A DNA stretch of 64,000 bases from Enterocloster aldenensis (GCF_003434055.1 NZ_QVEX01000006.1:205226-269225); one strand, 5' to 3'. Shown: positions 1-9,588, numbered from the stretch's first letter. Translations and numbers: made by a program. The notes: generated by a model not told the origin, from the sequence alone.

Positions 1-69
1 CACATCAAAATCCACAAAAATAATGATATCCAAATTGTTAGTCCGGTATTTTAAGGCTTCTATTCTCAT
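1..69 (-). CDS. 5' end of an unrecognised gene, cut by the window edge
   Basis: An ATG (complement of 67-69) is preceded by a strong ribosome site (GGAGGG, four bases upstream of the ATG). The frame stays open for 23 codons to the window edge. The visible peptide begins MRIEALKYRTNN and continues with a hydrophobic/acidic stretch (IIIFVDFDV). This is too little to assign a family. It is divergent from the gene at 221, so the 150 bases between them should hold two promoters. Confidence 0.5.
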   Translation of the reverse strand, partial: MRIEALKYRTNNLDIIIFVDFDV

Positions 70-181
70 AATCCCTCCGCTGTATTCCTCTTTGCGACCC
101 TTTTATTATAACAAAGTTAAACCCATAAAACCACATGATTTTATTTCTGTGAAGAAAAGTGGTGAAATTTTTGTAGATTTG

Positions 182-190
182 TGGTAGAAT
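182..190 (+). promoter_or_regulatory. Extended -10 promoter for the gene at 221
   Basis: TGG followed by TAGAAT at 185-190 gives an extended -10 element about 30 bases before the start codon. No good -35 is visible, as is usual for extended -10 promoters. Confidence 0.4.
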
Positions 191-220
191 GGGAACATAC
201 ATTCGGCGGGAGGGGTCATA

Positions 221-577
221 ATGGAACTACAGCCAGTCTGGTTCATCATTCCACTTATACTATTAGGCGGTATCATCTATTCGGTTGTCCGCGGCTACAT
301 AAAGGGCTGCGTGCTGGCCTGTATTTCCATACTCACATCCCTGTGTAACCTTCTTTATTATATAGCCGGTTTCTTCCTGCAGTGCCCCGGGGATTATCTG
401 CCTTATCCGGCCGTTATTCCGTTTTTAGGCTTTTCTTTTATTGTCTGGCTGCTGATTGGCGGTATCTGCGCATCCAGACAGTGGCCGCTGCGGCCTTCTG
501 TGTCCATATGCCTGCTTGTCAACGTATTTCTGATACTGACCTGGAACCTCCTGGTTTATACGTCCTATTTCCTGTGA
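221..577 (+). CDS. Small integral membrane protein, unknown function
   Basis: This 118-residue protein is almost entirely hydrophobic. It shows about four membrane segments (roughly residues 5-25, 30-52, 63-83 and 95-115) separated by short basic loops (RGYIKG, RQWPLR). The start has a clean GGAGGGG ribosome site six bases upstream. I do not recognise the family. Its last 13 bases overlap the end of a convergent 29-codon ORF on the other strand. Base composition matches the surrounding chromosome, so there is no sign of transfer. Confidence 0.6.
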   Translation: MELQPVWFIIPLILLGGIIYSVVRGYIKGCVLACISILTSLCNLLYYIAGFFLQCPGDYLPYPAVIPFLGFSFIVWLLIGGICASRQWPLRPSVSICLLVNVFLILTWNLLVYTSYFL

Positions 578-654
578 TGCCTGTCCCATATCCCTGCATA
601 CAGCAGGCCTGCGGCAATGACAGCAATTACAATGATTCCCTTCAGTTCTTCCAT
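565..654 (-). CDS. 29-residue single-span membrane peptide
   Basis: The peptide begins MEELKGIIVIAVIAAG and ends IWDRHHRK: a short acidic N-terminus, one hydrophobic helix of about 16 residues and a basic tail, the usual shape of a bacterial small membrane protein. A GGGAGA ribosome site lies five bases before the ATG. It is convergent with, and overlaps by 13 bases, the membrane-protein gene at 221-577. Function is unknown. Support is only the ribosome site and the biased composition. Confidence 0.45.
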   Translation of the reverse strand: MEELKGIIVIAVIAAGLLYAGIWDRHHRK

Positions 655-705
655 GGTATCTCCCTATTGATAGCGTGTACGGATTTCCCCCACATTATAT
701 CATAT

Positions 706-864
706 TCATACAGCACAGTCACTTACATATTGATGTATTAGCATTGCCTTTCTTTCTCCCAGTACATTAACCAGCTCCGTCAATGTCAGCAGACCCTCAA
801 CGTATATCCATGCAAGCCTGGCTGCCTCTCCCCCTACTTCTGCCACTAATTCCAGTTGCGTCAT
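706..864 (-). CDS. 52-residue unrecognised protein
   Basis: The ORF starts MTQLELVAEVGGEAARLAWI and ends YVSDCAV. It has an AGAGGGGG ribosome site five bases before the ATG. The residue pattern (LVAEV..EAARLAWIYVEGLLTLTELVNVLGERKAMLIHQYV) suggests two or three amphipathic helices. No family is recognised. It ends about 50 bases before the 29-residue peptide gene on the same strand, so the two could be one small transcript. Confidence 0.45.
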   Translation of the reverse strand: MTQLELVAEVGGEAARLAWIYVEGLLTLTELVNVLGERKAMLIHQYVSDCAV

Positions 865-971
865 GTTTCCCCCTCTTTCAACATGTTTTTCCCAGCCAAT
901 ACAAATGCCGGCCTAATATTATATTCAATGACATGGGGAAAGATTCCATAAAAAGGTGGAAATAGTAAAAT

Positions 972-1003
972 TAAAATGGCCAGTCGGGGAACTGGCCATT
1001 TTA
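972..1003 (-). terminator. Rho-independent terminator, perfect 13-bp stem
   Basis: A 13-bp perfect inverted repeat (TAAAATGGCCAGT and its complement) surrounds a six-base loop. Read leftward it is followed by the T-rich ATTTTACTATTT, so it would end the leftward operon that finishes at 1177. The rest of the 865-1176 gap holds a six-bp inverted repeat (GCACAC/GTGTGC near 1081-1104) and no gene that I can support. Confidence 0.6.
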
Positions 1004-1176
1004 GGAGAAGGTATTTCGTTTCTTATGGGGTGTAGCAAAAACTATATAATGTATTGGGGGGGTTACGTCTATTATAATAGCACACGCTTTAAAAAAAGTG
1101 TGCACAAACTTTAGGGATGATGAAAAATAAATTTATGCACTTTGCAGGAAAGACGCTGATGCAAAAGCCTGCGGGC

Positions 1177-2028
1177 TTATCCGCGGTTCACAATTCCCTC
1201 ATAGAATTGAAATACAAACTGATTGGGGGACAACCCGGATACCTGTCCATCCCCTGTTTCTATGATTGTCCAAGAACCATCCTCCAGCTCTGCAAAGTCA
1301 ACCGTATAAAAATGGCTGTTCAGTCCGGTGAACTGACGGACCAGGGACATGGGCACCCTGGGCCGTGACGCATCCTGATTGGAGTTGGCTGTCACAGACA
1401 GCACATGTCCATTCAGTATAAATGCCCTGTATTCATTGGTCCTGCCCTGTACCTTTGCAAGATCCGCATATTCTTTTATCACAATCCCACCGTCAAAAAG
1501 ATTTCCTCTCAGTTCCTTAAAACGCTCCAGATATCCATTCAGCTGCCGGTCCGTATAACCGGCATCAAAATACACCGGAAAGTCAGACCCTTTTACCGAC
1601 TTGACGTAGTCCTTTATCAGGAAACGTCCATACTGTCTCCTTATCTCCTGCCAGTCTACCGGCTCATCCTGCTTGAAAACAGTCATCCGAGGCGTACTTC
1701 CCTTTATATGCGGGTAAACATTGGGAAATTCATGACAGAGCCTGTACTCTTCGGGTGAATTAATCAGCCGGATGCCCTGTTCCAGCAGGGCGTCATAAAG
1801 ACAGCCGTACTGATCCGGTTTAAGCATCCATCCCCGGTAAATGCAGGGGCCGGGTTCCAGGTCCCCAGGATAAAACTTAAGCCTGTCTTTTGCCATAAAC
1901 CCGTCATAATTGTAAAAGCCAGCCATTAAATCAGGGAAGCGCACAGCTTCCCTATATTCATATTCATAATCCGGGTCCGGCTTCCTTATATTAAAATAAT
2001 CAGCCGGATACAAAATAAGTGTCTTCAT
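1177..2028 (-). CDS. ATP-grasp domain protein (DUF4343-like)
   Basis: This 283-residue protein has the layout of a small ATP-grasp enzyme. There is an N-terminal region (1-115), then a likely nucleotide-binding part with FLIKDYVKSVKGSD (about 137-150) and GGIVIKEYADL (about 181-191). A metal-binding region follows with EYRAFILNGHVLSV and a terminal WTIIETGDGQVSGL segment, where Glu and Asn/Gln-type ligands usually sit. The family joins a carboxylate to an amine or thiol using ATP, but the substrate here cannot be read. It is the last gene of the leftward three-gene unit that starts at the LexA-type promoter near 2780. The substrate and its link to DNA damage are unknown. Confidence 0.7.
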   Translation of the reverse strand: MKTLILYPADYFNIRKPDPDYEYEYREAVRFPDLMAGFYNYDGFMAKDRLKFYPGDLEPGPCIYRGWMLKPDQYGCLYDALLEQGIRLINSPEEYRLCHEFPNVYPHIKGSTPRMTVFKQDEPVDWQEIRRQYGRFLIKDYVKSVKGSDFPVYFDAGYTDRQLNGYLERFKELRGNLFDGGIVIKEYADLAKVQGRTNEYRAFILNGHVLSVTANSNQDASRPRVPMSLVRQFTGLNSHFYTVDFAELEDGSWTIIETGDGQVSGLSPNQFVFQFYEGIVNRG

Positions 2029-2098
2029 CGCTCTTCCTCACATGTAATCACTTGGATTATCATTTTACCATGTCAGGACAGGTTATACAATATGACAC

Positions 2099-2338
2099 TT
2101 AAAAGTGAAAGGAATATCCGCACGGACACTCTATGTCACCCTTATTATAAATCTCACCCCGGATTCTTCTGATATGCGCCCGGCTCCCGCACACCGGACA
2201 CACGAAATCAGCTTCGCCAAATCCGTCCGTGGGCTGCAGCGCCACCAGTGAGGCACGGATAAAATGATACAAATTGTCAAAGCTGATATCCTCGCCAGCC
2301 TCAGGACATCCGGCAGTCCTGCCCGTGTAGTCTCCCAT
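2099..2338 (-). CDS. Small zinc-ribbon protein, unknown function
   Basis: This 79-residue protein carries a C-terminal zinc ribbon: CPVCGS near residues 47-52 and CPCGYSFHF at the end, four cysteines in two knuckles. The N-terminal half is acidic and helical. The start is set by a GGAGGAAG ribosome site. It lies 45 bases downstream of the 80-residue gene and 70 bases upstream of the ATP-grasp gene on the same strand, which supports one transcript. Such ribbons often bind nucleic acid or proteins; which applies here is not visible. Confidence 0.6.
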   Translation of the reverse strand: MGDYTGRTAGCPEAGEDISFDNLYHFIRASLVALQPTDGFGEADFVCPVCGSRAHIRRIRGEIYNKGDIECPCGYSFHF

Positions 2339-2383
2339 CTGTCTTCCTCCATGATAATCTCTTATCTGCCACGATACTATATA

Positions 2384-2626
2384 TTATGCAAAAAGCGGCT
2401 CCAGGCGCAGCTTATTGGAAAAATCAAAGAGCGGGACAGGCCTGTCCCCCTCTTTCTCTGCGCCCATGGCTTTGTACCAGATATCCAGCGCCCTCTGAAC
2501 CGTTATCTCCATATCATGGTAATAATAAAGGCTTGCACCAGTATGGGTCACCACGTCCTCGATGAGCAGTCTGGCATCCTGATTTTCAAACATGACTTCA
2601 TTGAGATTGTCCTTTGTAATCTTCAT
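2384..2626 (-). CDS. 80-residue unrecognised protein, first gene of the LexA-type operon
   Basis: The start follows an AGGAGG ribosome site with ideal spacing. The protein begins MKITKDNLNEVMFEN, is acidic in the first half and has a YYYHD cluster near residues 33-38. A perfect 16-base palindrome (GGGACAGGCCTGTCCC, 2433-2448) lies inside the coding sequence and encodes part of GDRPVP. It has a 5' leader of about 135 bases from the promoter at 2770-2798. I recognise no family. As the first gene after the operators it would be the most directly induced product. Confidence 0.6.
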   Translation of the reverse strand: MKITKDNLNEVMFENQDARLLIEDVVTHTGASLYYYHDMEITVQRALDIWYKAMGAEKEGDRPVPLFDFSNKLRLEPLFA

Positions 2627-2746
2627 CGGGTACCTCCTTACTCTAATCCTTATCCACAGCTTCTTTCAATGATATATAAATCACATATATTAAAATAGTA
2701 TATATGATATATGCTCCTGCCATCACGTCTATAAAATGCCTGATAG

Positions 2747-2758
2747 GAACATATGTTC
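2747..2758. promoter_or_regulatory. LexA-type operator 2 (GAACATATGTTC)
   Basis: A perfect 12-base palindrome GAAC-N4-GTTC, the core of Gram-positive LexA (DinR) boxes. It falls just downstream of the predicted transcription start of the promoter at 2770-2798. Confidence 0.65.
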
Positions 2759-2769
2759 TTCATGTATAC

Positions 2770-2798
2770 ATAATAGCACGAACATACGTTCGAGTCAA
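2770..2798 (-). promoter_or_regulatory. SOS-type promoter for the leftward operon 2626-1177
   Basis: Read leftward: TTGACT (2793-2798), a 17-base spacer, then TATTAT (2770-2775). This is a near-consensus sigma-A promoter. The whole spacer is occupied by a LexA-type box, so repressor binding would block polymerase directly. Confidence 0.65.
2779..2792. promoter_or_regulatory. LexA-type operator 1 (CGAACATACGTTCG)
   Basis: Matches 13 of 14 positions of the Bacillus-type SOS box CGAACRNRYGTTYC. It lies between the -35 and -10 of the leftward promoter, 32 bases from operator 2. The arrangement of two boxes around one promoter is typical of tightly controlled damage-inducible genes. Confidence 0.7.
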
Positions 2799-2838
2799 GC
2801 CCCATCTGCTATTATTACATGATTTTCCATATCCTCTC

Positions 2839-2867
2839 TTGCTTTTAGGGTTGCCATATAATATAAT
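2839..2867 (+). promoter_or_regulatory. Promoter for the YczE-like gene
   Basis: TTGCTT (2839-2844), a 17-base spacer and TATAAT (2862-2867), about 60 bases before the start codon. Confidence 0.55.
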
Positions 2868-2927
2868 GTGGAAGATATCCTAATTTAAGATTTCCTATTA
2901 TGCAGAAGCATGGAAAGGTTATGGATC

Positions 2928-3572
2928 ATGTTAGCAGGCTACTTTAAGAAAATTGGCATGCGCCGTTTTACGGTCATGGCAATCGGTAATTTATTTCTCG
3001 GGATGGGAATCAGCATATTCAAATTATCCGGTCTGGGTAATGATCCGTTCAGCGGCATGGTCATGGCGCTGTCTGACAGGACAGGCATCACATACGCCCT
3101 TTTCCTTGTGATGGTAAATGCAGTACTGTTCCTGTATGAAATCACCGCAGGCAGGAAACTGATCGGTGCCGGCACGCTGATCAATGCTTTCCTGTTAGGG
3201 TACATAGTAACCTTCTTTTACGATATATGGCTTACCTTCATCGGCACGCCGGAACAGATGCCCCAGCGTGTCATCACGGTTTTAACCGGGGTCATCATAA
3301 CCAGCTTTGGCGTTTCCCTGTACCAATACCCAAACGTAGGCGTGGCTCCCTATGACAGCATTTCCCTGATATGGTGCAGGAAGAAACCTCATGTGCCGTA
3401 TTTCTGGTACAGGATCAGTACGGATACCTTCTGCGCCCTCGTATGCTGGCTGTCCGGAGGAATCATCGGCCTGGGCACCCTCCTGGCAGCATTCGGCCTG
3501 GGTCCCATTGTCCAGTTTTTTAATGTACATGTATCTTCCAGGCTTTTAGATACCGGCTCCGTACTTCAATAA
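2928..3572 (+). CDS. YczE/YyaS/YitT-type integral membrane protein
   Basis: This protein of 214 residues (220 from an alternative ATG at 2910) has five or six membrane spans. Family-like motifs are GNLFLGMGISIFKLSGLGNDPFSGM near the N-terminus and the repeat-like SFGVSLYQYPNVGVAPYDSI in the middle, both with the GxGxxPxD pattern of this family. I prefer the start at 2928 because GGAAAGG lies nine bases before it, while 2910 has no ribosome site. The family is widespread in Firmicutes and is usually described as putative transport or membrane proteins; the substrate is unknown. It has its own promoter and is divergent from the SOS-type operon. Confidence 0.75.
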   Translation: MLAGYFKKIGMRRFTVMAIGNLFLGMGISIFKLSGLGNDPFSGMVMALSDRTGITYALFLVMVNAVLFLYEITAGRKLIGAGTLINAFLLGYIVTFFYDIWLTFIGTPEQMPQRVITVLTGVIITSFGVSLYQYPNVGVAPYDSISLIWCRKKPHVPYFWYRISTDTFCALVCWLSGGIIGLGTLLAAFGLGPIVQFFNVHVSSRLLDTGSVLQ

Positions 3573-3660
3573 TTTGTAAGTTTTTCTTCAAACTACGTCC
3601 ATGAATATCAGGTATAATGAATTTAGTCCAGGTCCAGCCCTGGGATACAAAGGAGGAATC

Positions 3661-4482
3661 ATGATGGATACAAACAAAAAAATATTAATCGGCGCCATCA
3701 GTGCTGCCGTGGTTATCGGAGGGGTCGCCATTGGCCTGATTTTAAGCCAGACACCGGAGAAGGCAGACCTTACAACCATACACACGGAGGCGGCCACCGA
3801 GCCCCCCAGTGAAACCCTGCCGCCCGCCACCACGGAGGCAGAGACGGCACCCACTTCCGCGCACACGGATGCTGCTTCCAGCGTGACAGCGGATATAGGG
3901 ACCTACACAGCCGGCAAGGTTTCGGTCCAGTACCCCATCCTGACCATGGATGATGCCCAGAATCAGGATAAAATCAACGCACTGTTAAAATCCAACGCCC
4001 TTTCCGTCATCAAAGCCAATGATATCGACGAGGCCAAGGACACCCTTTCCATCAAATGCAAGATCGTATCCGCTGACCGCAAGCGTGTTACTGCCACCTA
4101 TACAGGCAGCCTTTCAAAGGACGGCGGCGCTTATCCGGTCAGCCTGTTCTATACCAACACGGTAAACCTTCTGCAGGCCCAGGACCTTGGGTTTGACGAT
4201 TTTACAGACGCCTATACCATGGCAGGATATGTGTTAAGCGACGATGTGAAATTCAACGGTATTTCCTCTGATGTGGAAGCCGCGGTACTGGAATACAGAA
4301 GTTCCCTGGATATCGACACACTGACAAGGATATTTGACGGCGCGGACTTCCCCCTGGCATCTGAAACCCAGTGGCCTGAGTCCTTTAGTTATGAGAAACA
4401 GGGAACCATCTATTTCTCCATGCCGGTCCCCCATGCCCTGGGAGATTACGTCATAGTTGCATTTGACCCGTCAACCAAATAG
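3661..4482 (+). CDS. Membrane-anchored extracellular protein, DUF4163/RsiV-like fold
   Basis: The start at 3661 is fixed by AAAGGAGG with seven bases of spacing; an upstream in-frame ATG at 3601 has none. The 273-residue product has an N-terminal signal anchor (residues about 8-28, IGAISAAVVIGGVAIGLIL). A Thr/Glu/Ala/Pro-rich linker (about 30-80, TEAATEPPSETLPPATTEAE) follows, then a globular outer domain. The VQYPILTMDDAQNQDKINALL and YPVSLFYTNTVNLLQAQDLGF segments resemble the DUF3298/DUF4163 domains of RsiV-like extracytoplasmic proteins. No sigma factor gene lies next to it, so a regulatory role is not supported. It sits 90 bases after the YczE-like gene with no terminator between, so they may be co-transcribed. 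Confidence 0.65.
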   Translation: MMDTNKKILIGAISAAVVIGGVAIGLILSQTPEKADLTTIHTEAATEPPSETLPPATTEAETAPTSAHTDAASSVTADIGTYTAGKVSVQYPILTMDDAQNQDKINALLKSNALSVIKANDIDEAKDTLSIKCKIVSADRKRVTATYTGSLSKDGGAYPVSLFYTNTVNLLQAQDLGFDDFTDAYTMAGYVLSDDVKFNGISSDVEAAVLEYRSSLDIDTLTRIFDGADFPLASETQWPESFSYEKQGTIYFSMPVPHALGDYVIVAFDPSTK

Positions 4483-4501
4483 CCATGGCAAAACATTCTG
4501 G

Positions 4502-4530
4502 TTGATATCATAAGATATTTGATATATAAT
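4502..4530 (+). promoter_or_regulatory. upp promoter
   Basis: TTGATA (4502-4507), a 17-base spacer and TATAAT (4525-4530), about 40 bases before the upp start. Confidence 0.65.
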
Positions 4531-4568
4531 TATCATTAATTCTAATAGATAAAGGAGCAGCTACAACT

Positions 4569-5198
4569 ATGGATAACGTAATGATTTTTGACCACCCGTT
4601 GATTCAGCACAAGATTTCCATACTGCGCAACAAAGCTACAGGAACCAACGAGTTCCGCGCCCTCATTGAGGAGATTGCCATGCTCATGGGTTATGAGGCC
4701 CTGCGTGACCTTCCCGTGGAGGATGTGGAGGTTGAAACCCCCATTGAGACGTGTATGACGCCTATGATTTCCGGACGTAAGCTGGCCGTGGTACCCATCC
4801 TCCGTGCAGGACTTGGCATGGTTAACGGCATCCTTGCACTGGTTCCCAGCGCCAAGGTAGGCCACATCGGACTGTACCGCGACGAGGTAACGCATGAGCC
4901 TCACGAATATTACTGTAAGCTTCCAAACCCCATTGAGGAGCGCACCATCATTGTGACAGACCCCATGCTGGCAACCGGCGGTTCCGGCGTGGCTGCAGTG
5001 GATTTCATCAAGGAACACGGCGGCAAAAAGATTAAATTCATGGCAATCATCGCTGCCCCTGAAGGACTTGAACGTCTTCACAAGGCCCATCCTGATATTC
5101 AGGTTTATGTGGGTCACCTGGACCGCTGTCTCAATGAGAATGCTTATATCTGTCCGGGACTGGGCGATGCCGGGGATAGGATATTTGGAACAAAGTAA
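4569..5198 (+). CDS. upp: Uracil phosphoribosyltransferase
   Basis: Converts uracil and PRPP to UMP in pyrimidine salvage in the cytoplasm. The 209-residue length is standard. Recognition rests on the opening [19 protein letters not shown], the internal [11 protein letters not shown], the PRPP-binding loop [14 protein letters not shown] (about residues 128-141) and the C-terminal uracil-binding end [15 protein letters not shown]. The ribosome site is AAGGAG. It has its own promoter and is followed by a strong two-way terminator, so it appears monocistronic. Confidence 0.97.
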   Translation: MDNVMIFDHPLIQHKISILRNKATGTNEFRALIEEIAMLMGYEALRDLPVEDVEVETPIETCMTPMISGRKLAVVPILRAGLGMVNGILALVPSAKVGHIGLYRDEVTHEPHEYYCKLPNPIEERTIIVTDPMLATGGSGVAAVDFIKEHGGKKIKFMAIIAAPEGLERLHKAHPDIQVYVGHLDRCLNENAYICPGLGDAGDRIFGTK

Positions 5199-5231
5199 AT
5201 TTAAGAAATGACATAAATGATACGGATGCTG

Positions 5232-5274
5232 AAAGGCAGAGGGATGTAACATGGGTTACACGTCCTCTGCCTTT
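5232..5274. terminator. Bidirectional terminator between upp and licT
   Basis: Long hairpin: AAAGGCAGAGG pairs with CCTCTGCCTTT and an inner GTAAC/GTTAC pair. T-rich sequence follows on the upp side and T-rich sequence is also met from the licT side, as expected between convergent genes. Confidence 0.75.
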
Positions 5275-5280
5275 CTTGAT

Positions 5281-6111
5281 TTACCGGAATACCCTGGTAA
5301 TATGGATTGTCAGATACAGGATTTCCTCCCGCGTAATGACTGTCTTAGTGGATGTTTCCACATATCCGCTGATTTTCATGGCTGCCTCCAATTCATTGGG
5401 GTACTGGCGGCTAATCTGTTCATAGAGAAAGGAGTCCTTTTCCTCCAGCATACGTCCTTCTAAAAGCCTCTGGACAAAAAACTGCAGATGGGTCACAAAC
5501 CGTGAGAAATACAGGCTTTCCGTATCCAGCTCCTTTTTCATGTGGAACTGGACCACGGTCAGGATGTCCTTTACCATTTTTACCGATGACATGGTGCGTT
5601 CCATGGTCATGCCCTCTGTCTGGGCATTGACAAGATGGAAGGCAATGTTGCCGGCTTCTTCTTCCGGCAGTCTGAGCCCCAGACGCTGGTTCAGATAATC
5701 CACGGCATCTTTTCCAGCCCTGTATTCCCTGGGATAGAATTTCTTCACTTCCCAGAGAAGGCGGTTCTGGAGCACGATGCCTTTCTGAGAGCGTTCCATG
5801 GCATAGATAAGGTGGTCAAGAAGGGTAAAGAACGCCTGGCTGTCCAGGGCACAGGAAAGGCTGCTGCCCGCAGCGTCCACTGCCTCCTGTATGACCTCCA
5901 GGGTTTCCTGGGGAATCCCTTCTATCATCCGGCTGTAATCCTTAAGGATTCCTCCCTGGCCGGATACAAAACGGCGCTCCACGTCCTTTTCTTCCAAACA
6001 GCCTCCAACCTGGGTCTTGAAACGCAGGCCCCGTCCCATGATGATTTCTTCCTGGCCTTTTGCATTTTTAACCAATATGAAATTATTATTCAGTATTTTC
6101 AGTACCTTCAC
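5281..6111 (-). CDS. licT: LicT/BglG-family transcription antiterminator
   Basis: This RNA-binding regulator prevents termination upstream of beta-glucoside genes when the sugar is present. The start is GTG at 6111, after GGGGGAGGG, giving 276 residues, the usual family length; the longer frame to 6180 has no ribosome site. Residues 1-55 form the CAT RNA-binding domain (VLKILNNNFILV, IIMGRGLRFKTQVG). Two PRD domains follow, each keeping its two regulatory histidines (DHLIYA and FHLVNA in PRD1, THLQFF and IHITRV in PRD2). It is the last gene of the PTS-glucosidase-licT operon. Its RNA target is visible in that operon's leader at 9629-9656. Confidence 0.93.
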   Translation of the reverse strand: MKVLKILNNNFILVKNAKGQEEIIMGRGLRFKTQVGGCLEEKDVERRFVSGQGGILKDYSRMIEGIPQETLEVIQEAVDAAGSSLSCALDSQAFFTLLDHLIYAMERSQKGIVLQNRLLWEVKKFYPREYRAGKDAVDYLNQRLGLRLPEEEAGNIAFHLVNAQTEGMTMERTMSSVKMVKDILTVVQFHMKKELDTESLYFSRFVTHLQFFVQRLLEGRMLEEKDSFLYEQISRQYPNELEAAMKISGYVETSTKTVITREEILYLTIHITRVFR

Positions 6112-6151
6112 AATCCCTCCCCCTTTGCAGATATGATTGTAACGGATATTT

Positions 6152-7567
<1,416 letters not shown>

Positions 7568-7617
7568 CTAATCTCCTGCTTCCTTTCCTGCATCTATATT
7601 TATTGGCATGACATTTC

Positions 7618-9534
7618 TCAGCAAAGCTTCATCAGTTCCATCCCTGCCTCCACATCCCTGGGCTGTGTGGTAAGCACCTCAGACAGGCCTCCATTGTTCA
7701 CCACCAGCACGGGCGTAACCAGATCGTATCCCAAATCCAGGATCGCCTGCCGTTCAATCTCCACCAGGGGAGTCCCAGGCTCCACCAGGTCATCCACACC
7801 TGCAAGGGCGGTAAAATGCTTTCCCTGGAGATTCACTGTATCAATACCGATATGGATCAGCACTTCCACACCGTTTTCACATGTGATGCCAATGGCGTGC
7901 TTTGTCTCAAAAAAAGCGGTTATACGTCCTTTTACCGGTGATACGATTGTATTTCCTGTTGGTATGACCGCCATCCCCTTTCCAAGGACACCGCTGGAGA
8001 ATACGGCGTCCCTGACTTCTGAAAGGGGAACCGCATGGCCGCTTACAGGGGATTGGATGGAAAACGTCTGCTGACCGGCTCCTGTTTTTTCAGATGAACG
8101 TTCCTCAGCACCGCGTTTCACTTCCTCATATGTCCTCCCCTTATGTTTCACTTCCTTACATTTTCCTTCAGGCTCCTCAAATCCCATCACCCATGCTGCT
8201 GCAAAGGCTGCCGCAAAAGCAATGACGCAGGTAATGACTGCATGGACAATATTCATGGGATTCTCTCCAATGAAGGCGGGAAGCGCTGCCAGTCCAGGGG
8301 ATACGAAAGCATACCGCACCAGTCCGGACAGACCTGCATAGATTCCAGCAATGCCTCCGCCAATCATGGATGCAATCAAGGGACGTTTCAGCTTCAACGT
8401 AACACCGTACAGGGATGGCTCCGTAATACCCAGGACCGCGGTGATGCCCGTGGAGGTTGCCAGCTGTTTCAATTCCTGGTTCTTTGTCTTTAAGGCAACT
8501 GCCAGGGTTGCCCCACCCTGGGCCACATTGGAGGCCAGCATGCCCGGTCCGTTAATCATCTCAGAACCTGTCTTGGTTAGCTGCATGGTGGCAATGGGTG
8601 TCATGGCCCAGGCCGTGCCGGATACCACCAGCACGGGCTGCAGCGCACCCATAAGTGCGGGAATCAGCCAGCTGGCCTTTCCGTTAATGAACTCAGCTCC
8701 GGCCGCAATGACATCATTCAGGAATACACCGATGGGTCCTACGGCCAGGAACGCAATCGGCGCTGTCACAAATAATGTGATTAACGGTTTGGTGAAAAAC
8801 TTTATCATAGAAGGGGAAACCTTTTCCGCGAACCGCTCCACATGGGACATGATCCAAACCGTCAAGATGATGGGAAGCACGCTGTAGGAGTAGTCCGAAA
8901 GAATGACCGGTATACCGAAAAACGTAATCGGCGCCCCGGCTGACAGCATGCCGCTCCAGGTGGGATGCAGCAGGGTACAGGCCAGCGTCATGGCCAGGAT
9001 GGGGCTGCACTCAAACTTAATTGCAGCGCCGTAAGCCAGAAGCACAGGCATAAAGTAAAATGCGCCGTCTGAAATCATATTCAGCATCTGGTAGGTGCTT
9101 CCGTCCGTGTTCACCAGGTTCAGGAGGGTGAGCACTGCCAGGACCGCCTTAATCATACCTCCGCCCACCAGTGCAGGTATCACTGGTGTGAAGGTAGTGG
9201 ATATGATGCTGATAATCCTGGTGAGCCATTTTTCTTTTTCTCCGGATCCGCCTTTATGGGAACCGTCCGGATTGGAACGTCCCTGCCCTTCCCCGGTTAT
9301 TTCCCTGATGGCCCTGAATGCGGTCTGGACCTCATTTCCGATGACTACCTGAAACTGTCCTCCCTTGTCAACAACGCTGATGACCCCGGGTATTTCCTCC
9401 ACCCGGTCCCGGTCCACCTTTCCTTTGTCCCTGAACTCAAATCTAAGCCTGGTTGCGCAATGGGTCAGCATTGCCACATTATCTTTTCCGCCAACAGCTT
9501 CCAGGACCTCCAGCCCTGTTTTCCTGTAATCCAT
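7618..9534 (-). CDS. bglP: Beta-glucoside-specific PTS enzyme IIBCA
   Basis: Takes up and phosphorylates beta-glucosides at the membrane. Domain order is IIB (1-90, phosphorylated Cys26 in LTHCATRLRF), IIC (about 105-470, many membrane spans, with ITEPSLYGV typical of the sugar-binding region) and IIA (about 505-638, phosphorylated His near 560 in VLIHIGIDTV). The start at 9534 follows GAGAGGAGAG; a longer frame to 9660 would run through the antiterminator and is not real. The C-terminal IIA means the protein does not need the free IIA elsewhere in the window. It is controlled by the RAT/terminator at 9589-9656. Confidence 0.95.
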   Translation of the reverse strand: MDYRKTGLEVLEAVGGKDNVAMLTHCATRLRFEFRDKGKVDRDRVEEIPGVISVVDKGGQFQVVIGNEVQTAFRAIREITGEGQGRSNPDGSHKGGSGEKEKWLTRIISIISTTFTPVIPALVGGGMIKAVLAVLTLLNLVNTDGSTYQMLNMISDGAFYFMPVLLAYGAAIKFECSPILAMTLACTLLHPTWSGMLSAGAPITFFGIPVILSDYSYSVLPIILTVWIMSHVERFAEKVSPSMIKFFTKPLITLFVTAPIAFLAVGPIGVFLNDVIAAGAEFINGKASWLIPALMGALQPVLVVSGTAWAMTPIATMQLTKTGSEMINGPGMLASNVAQGGATLAVALKTKNQELKQLATSTGITAVLGITEPSLYGVTLKLKRPLIASMIGGGIAGIYAGLSGLVRYAFVSPGLAALPAFIGENPMNIVHAVITCVIAFAAAFAAAWVMGFEEPEGKCKEVKHKGRTYEEVKRGAEERSSEKTGAGQQTFSIQSPVSGHAVPLSEVRDAVFSSGVLGKGMAVIPTGNTIVSPVKGRITAFFETKHAIGITCENGVEVLIHIGIDTVNLQGKHFTALAGVDDLVEPGTPLVEIERQAILDLGYDLVTPVLVVNNGGLSEVLTTQPRDVEAGMELMKLC

Positions 9535-9588
9535 ACCAATCTCTCCTCTCGTGGTACTCCAATTAATCCATAGAAAGTGCACAAAAAA

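Noticed and set aside
783..965. A 60-residue plus-strand ORF (MSADPQRISMQ...)
   Set aside because: No ribosome site and poor composition; the opposite strand has a better-supported 52-residue ORF.
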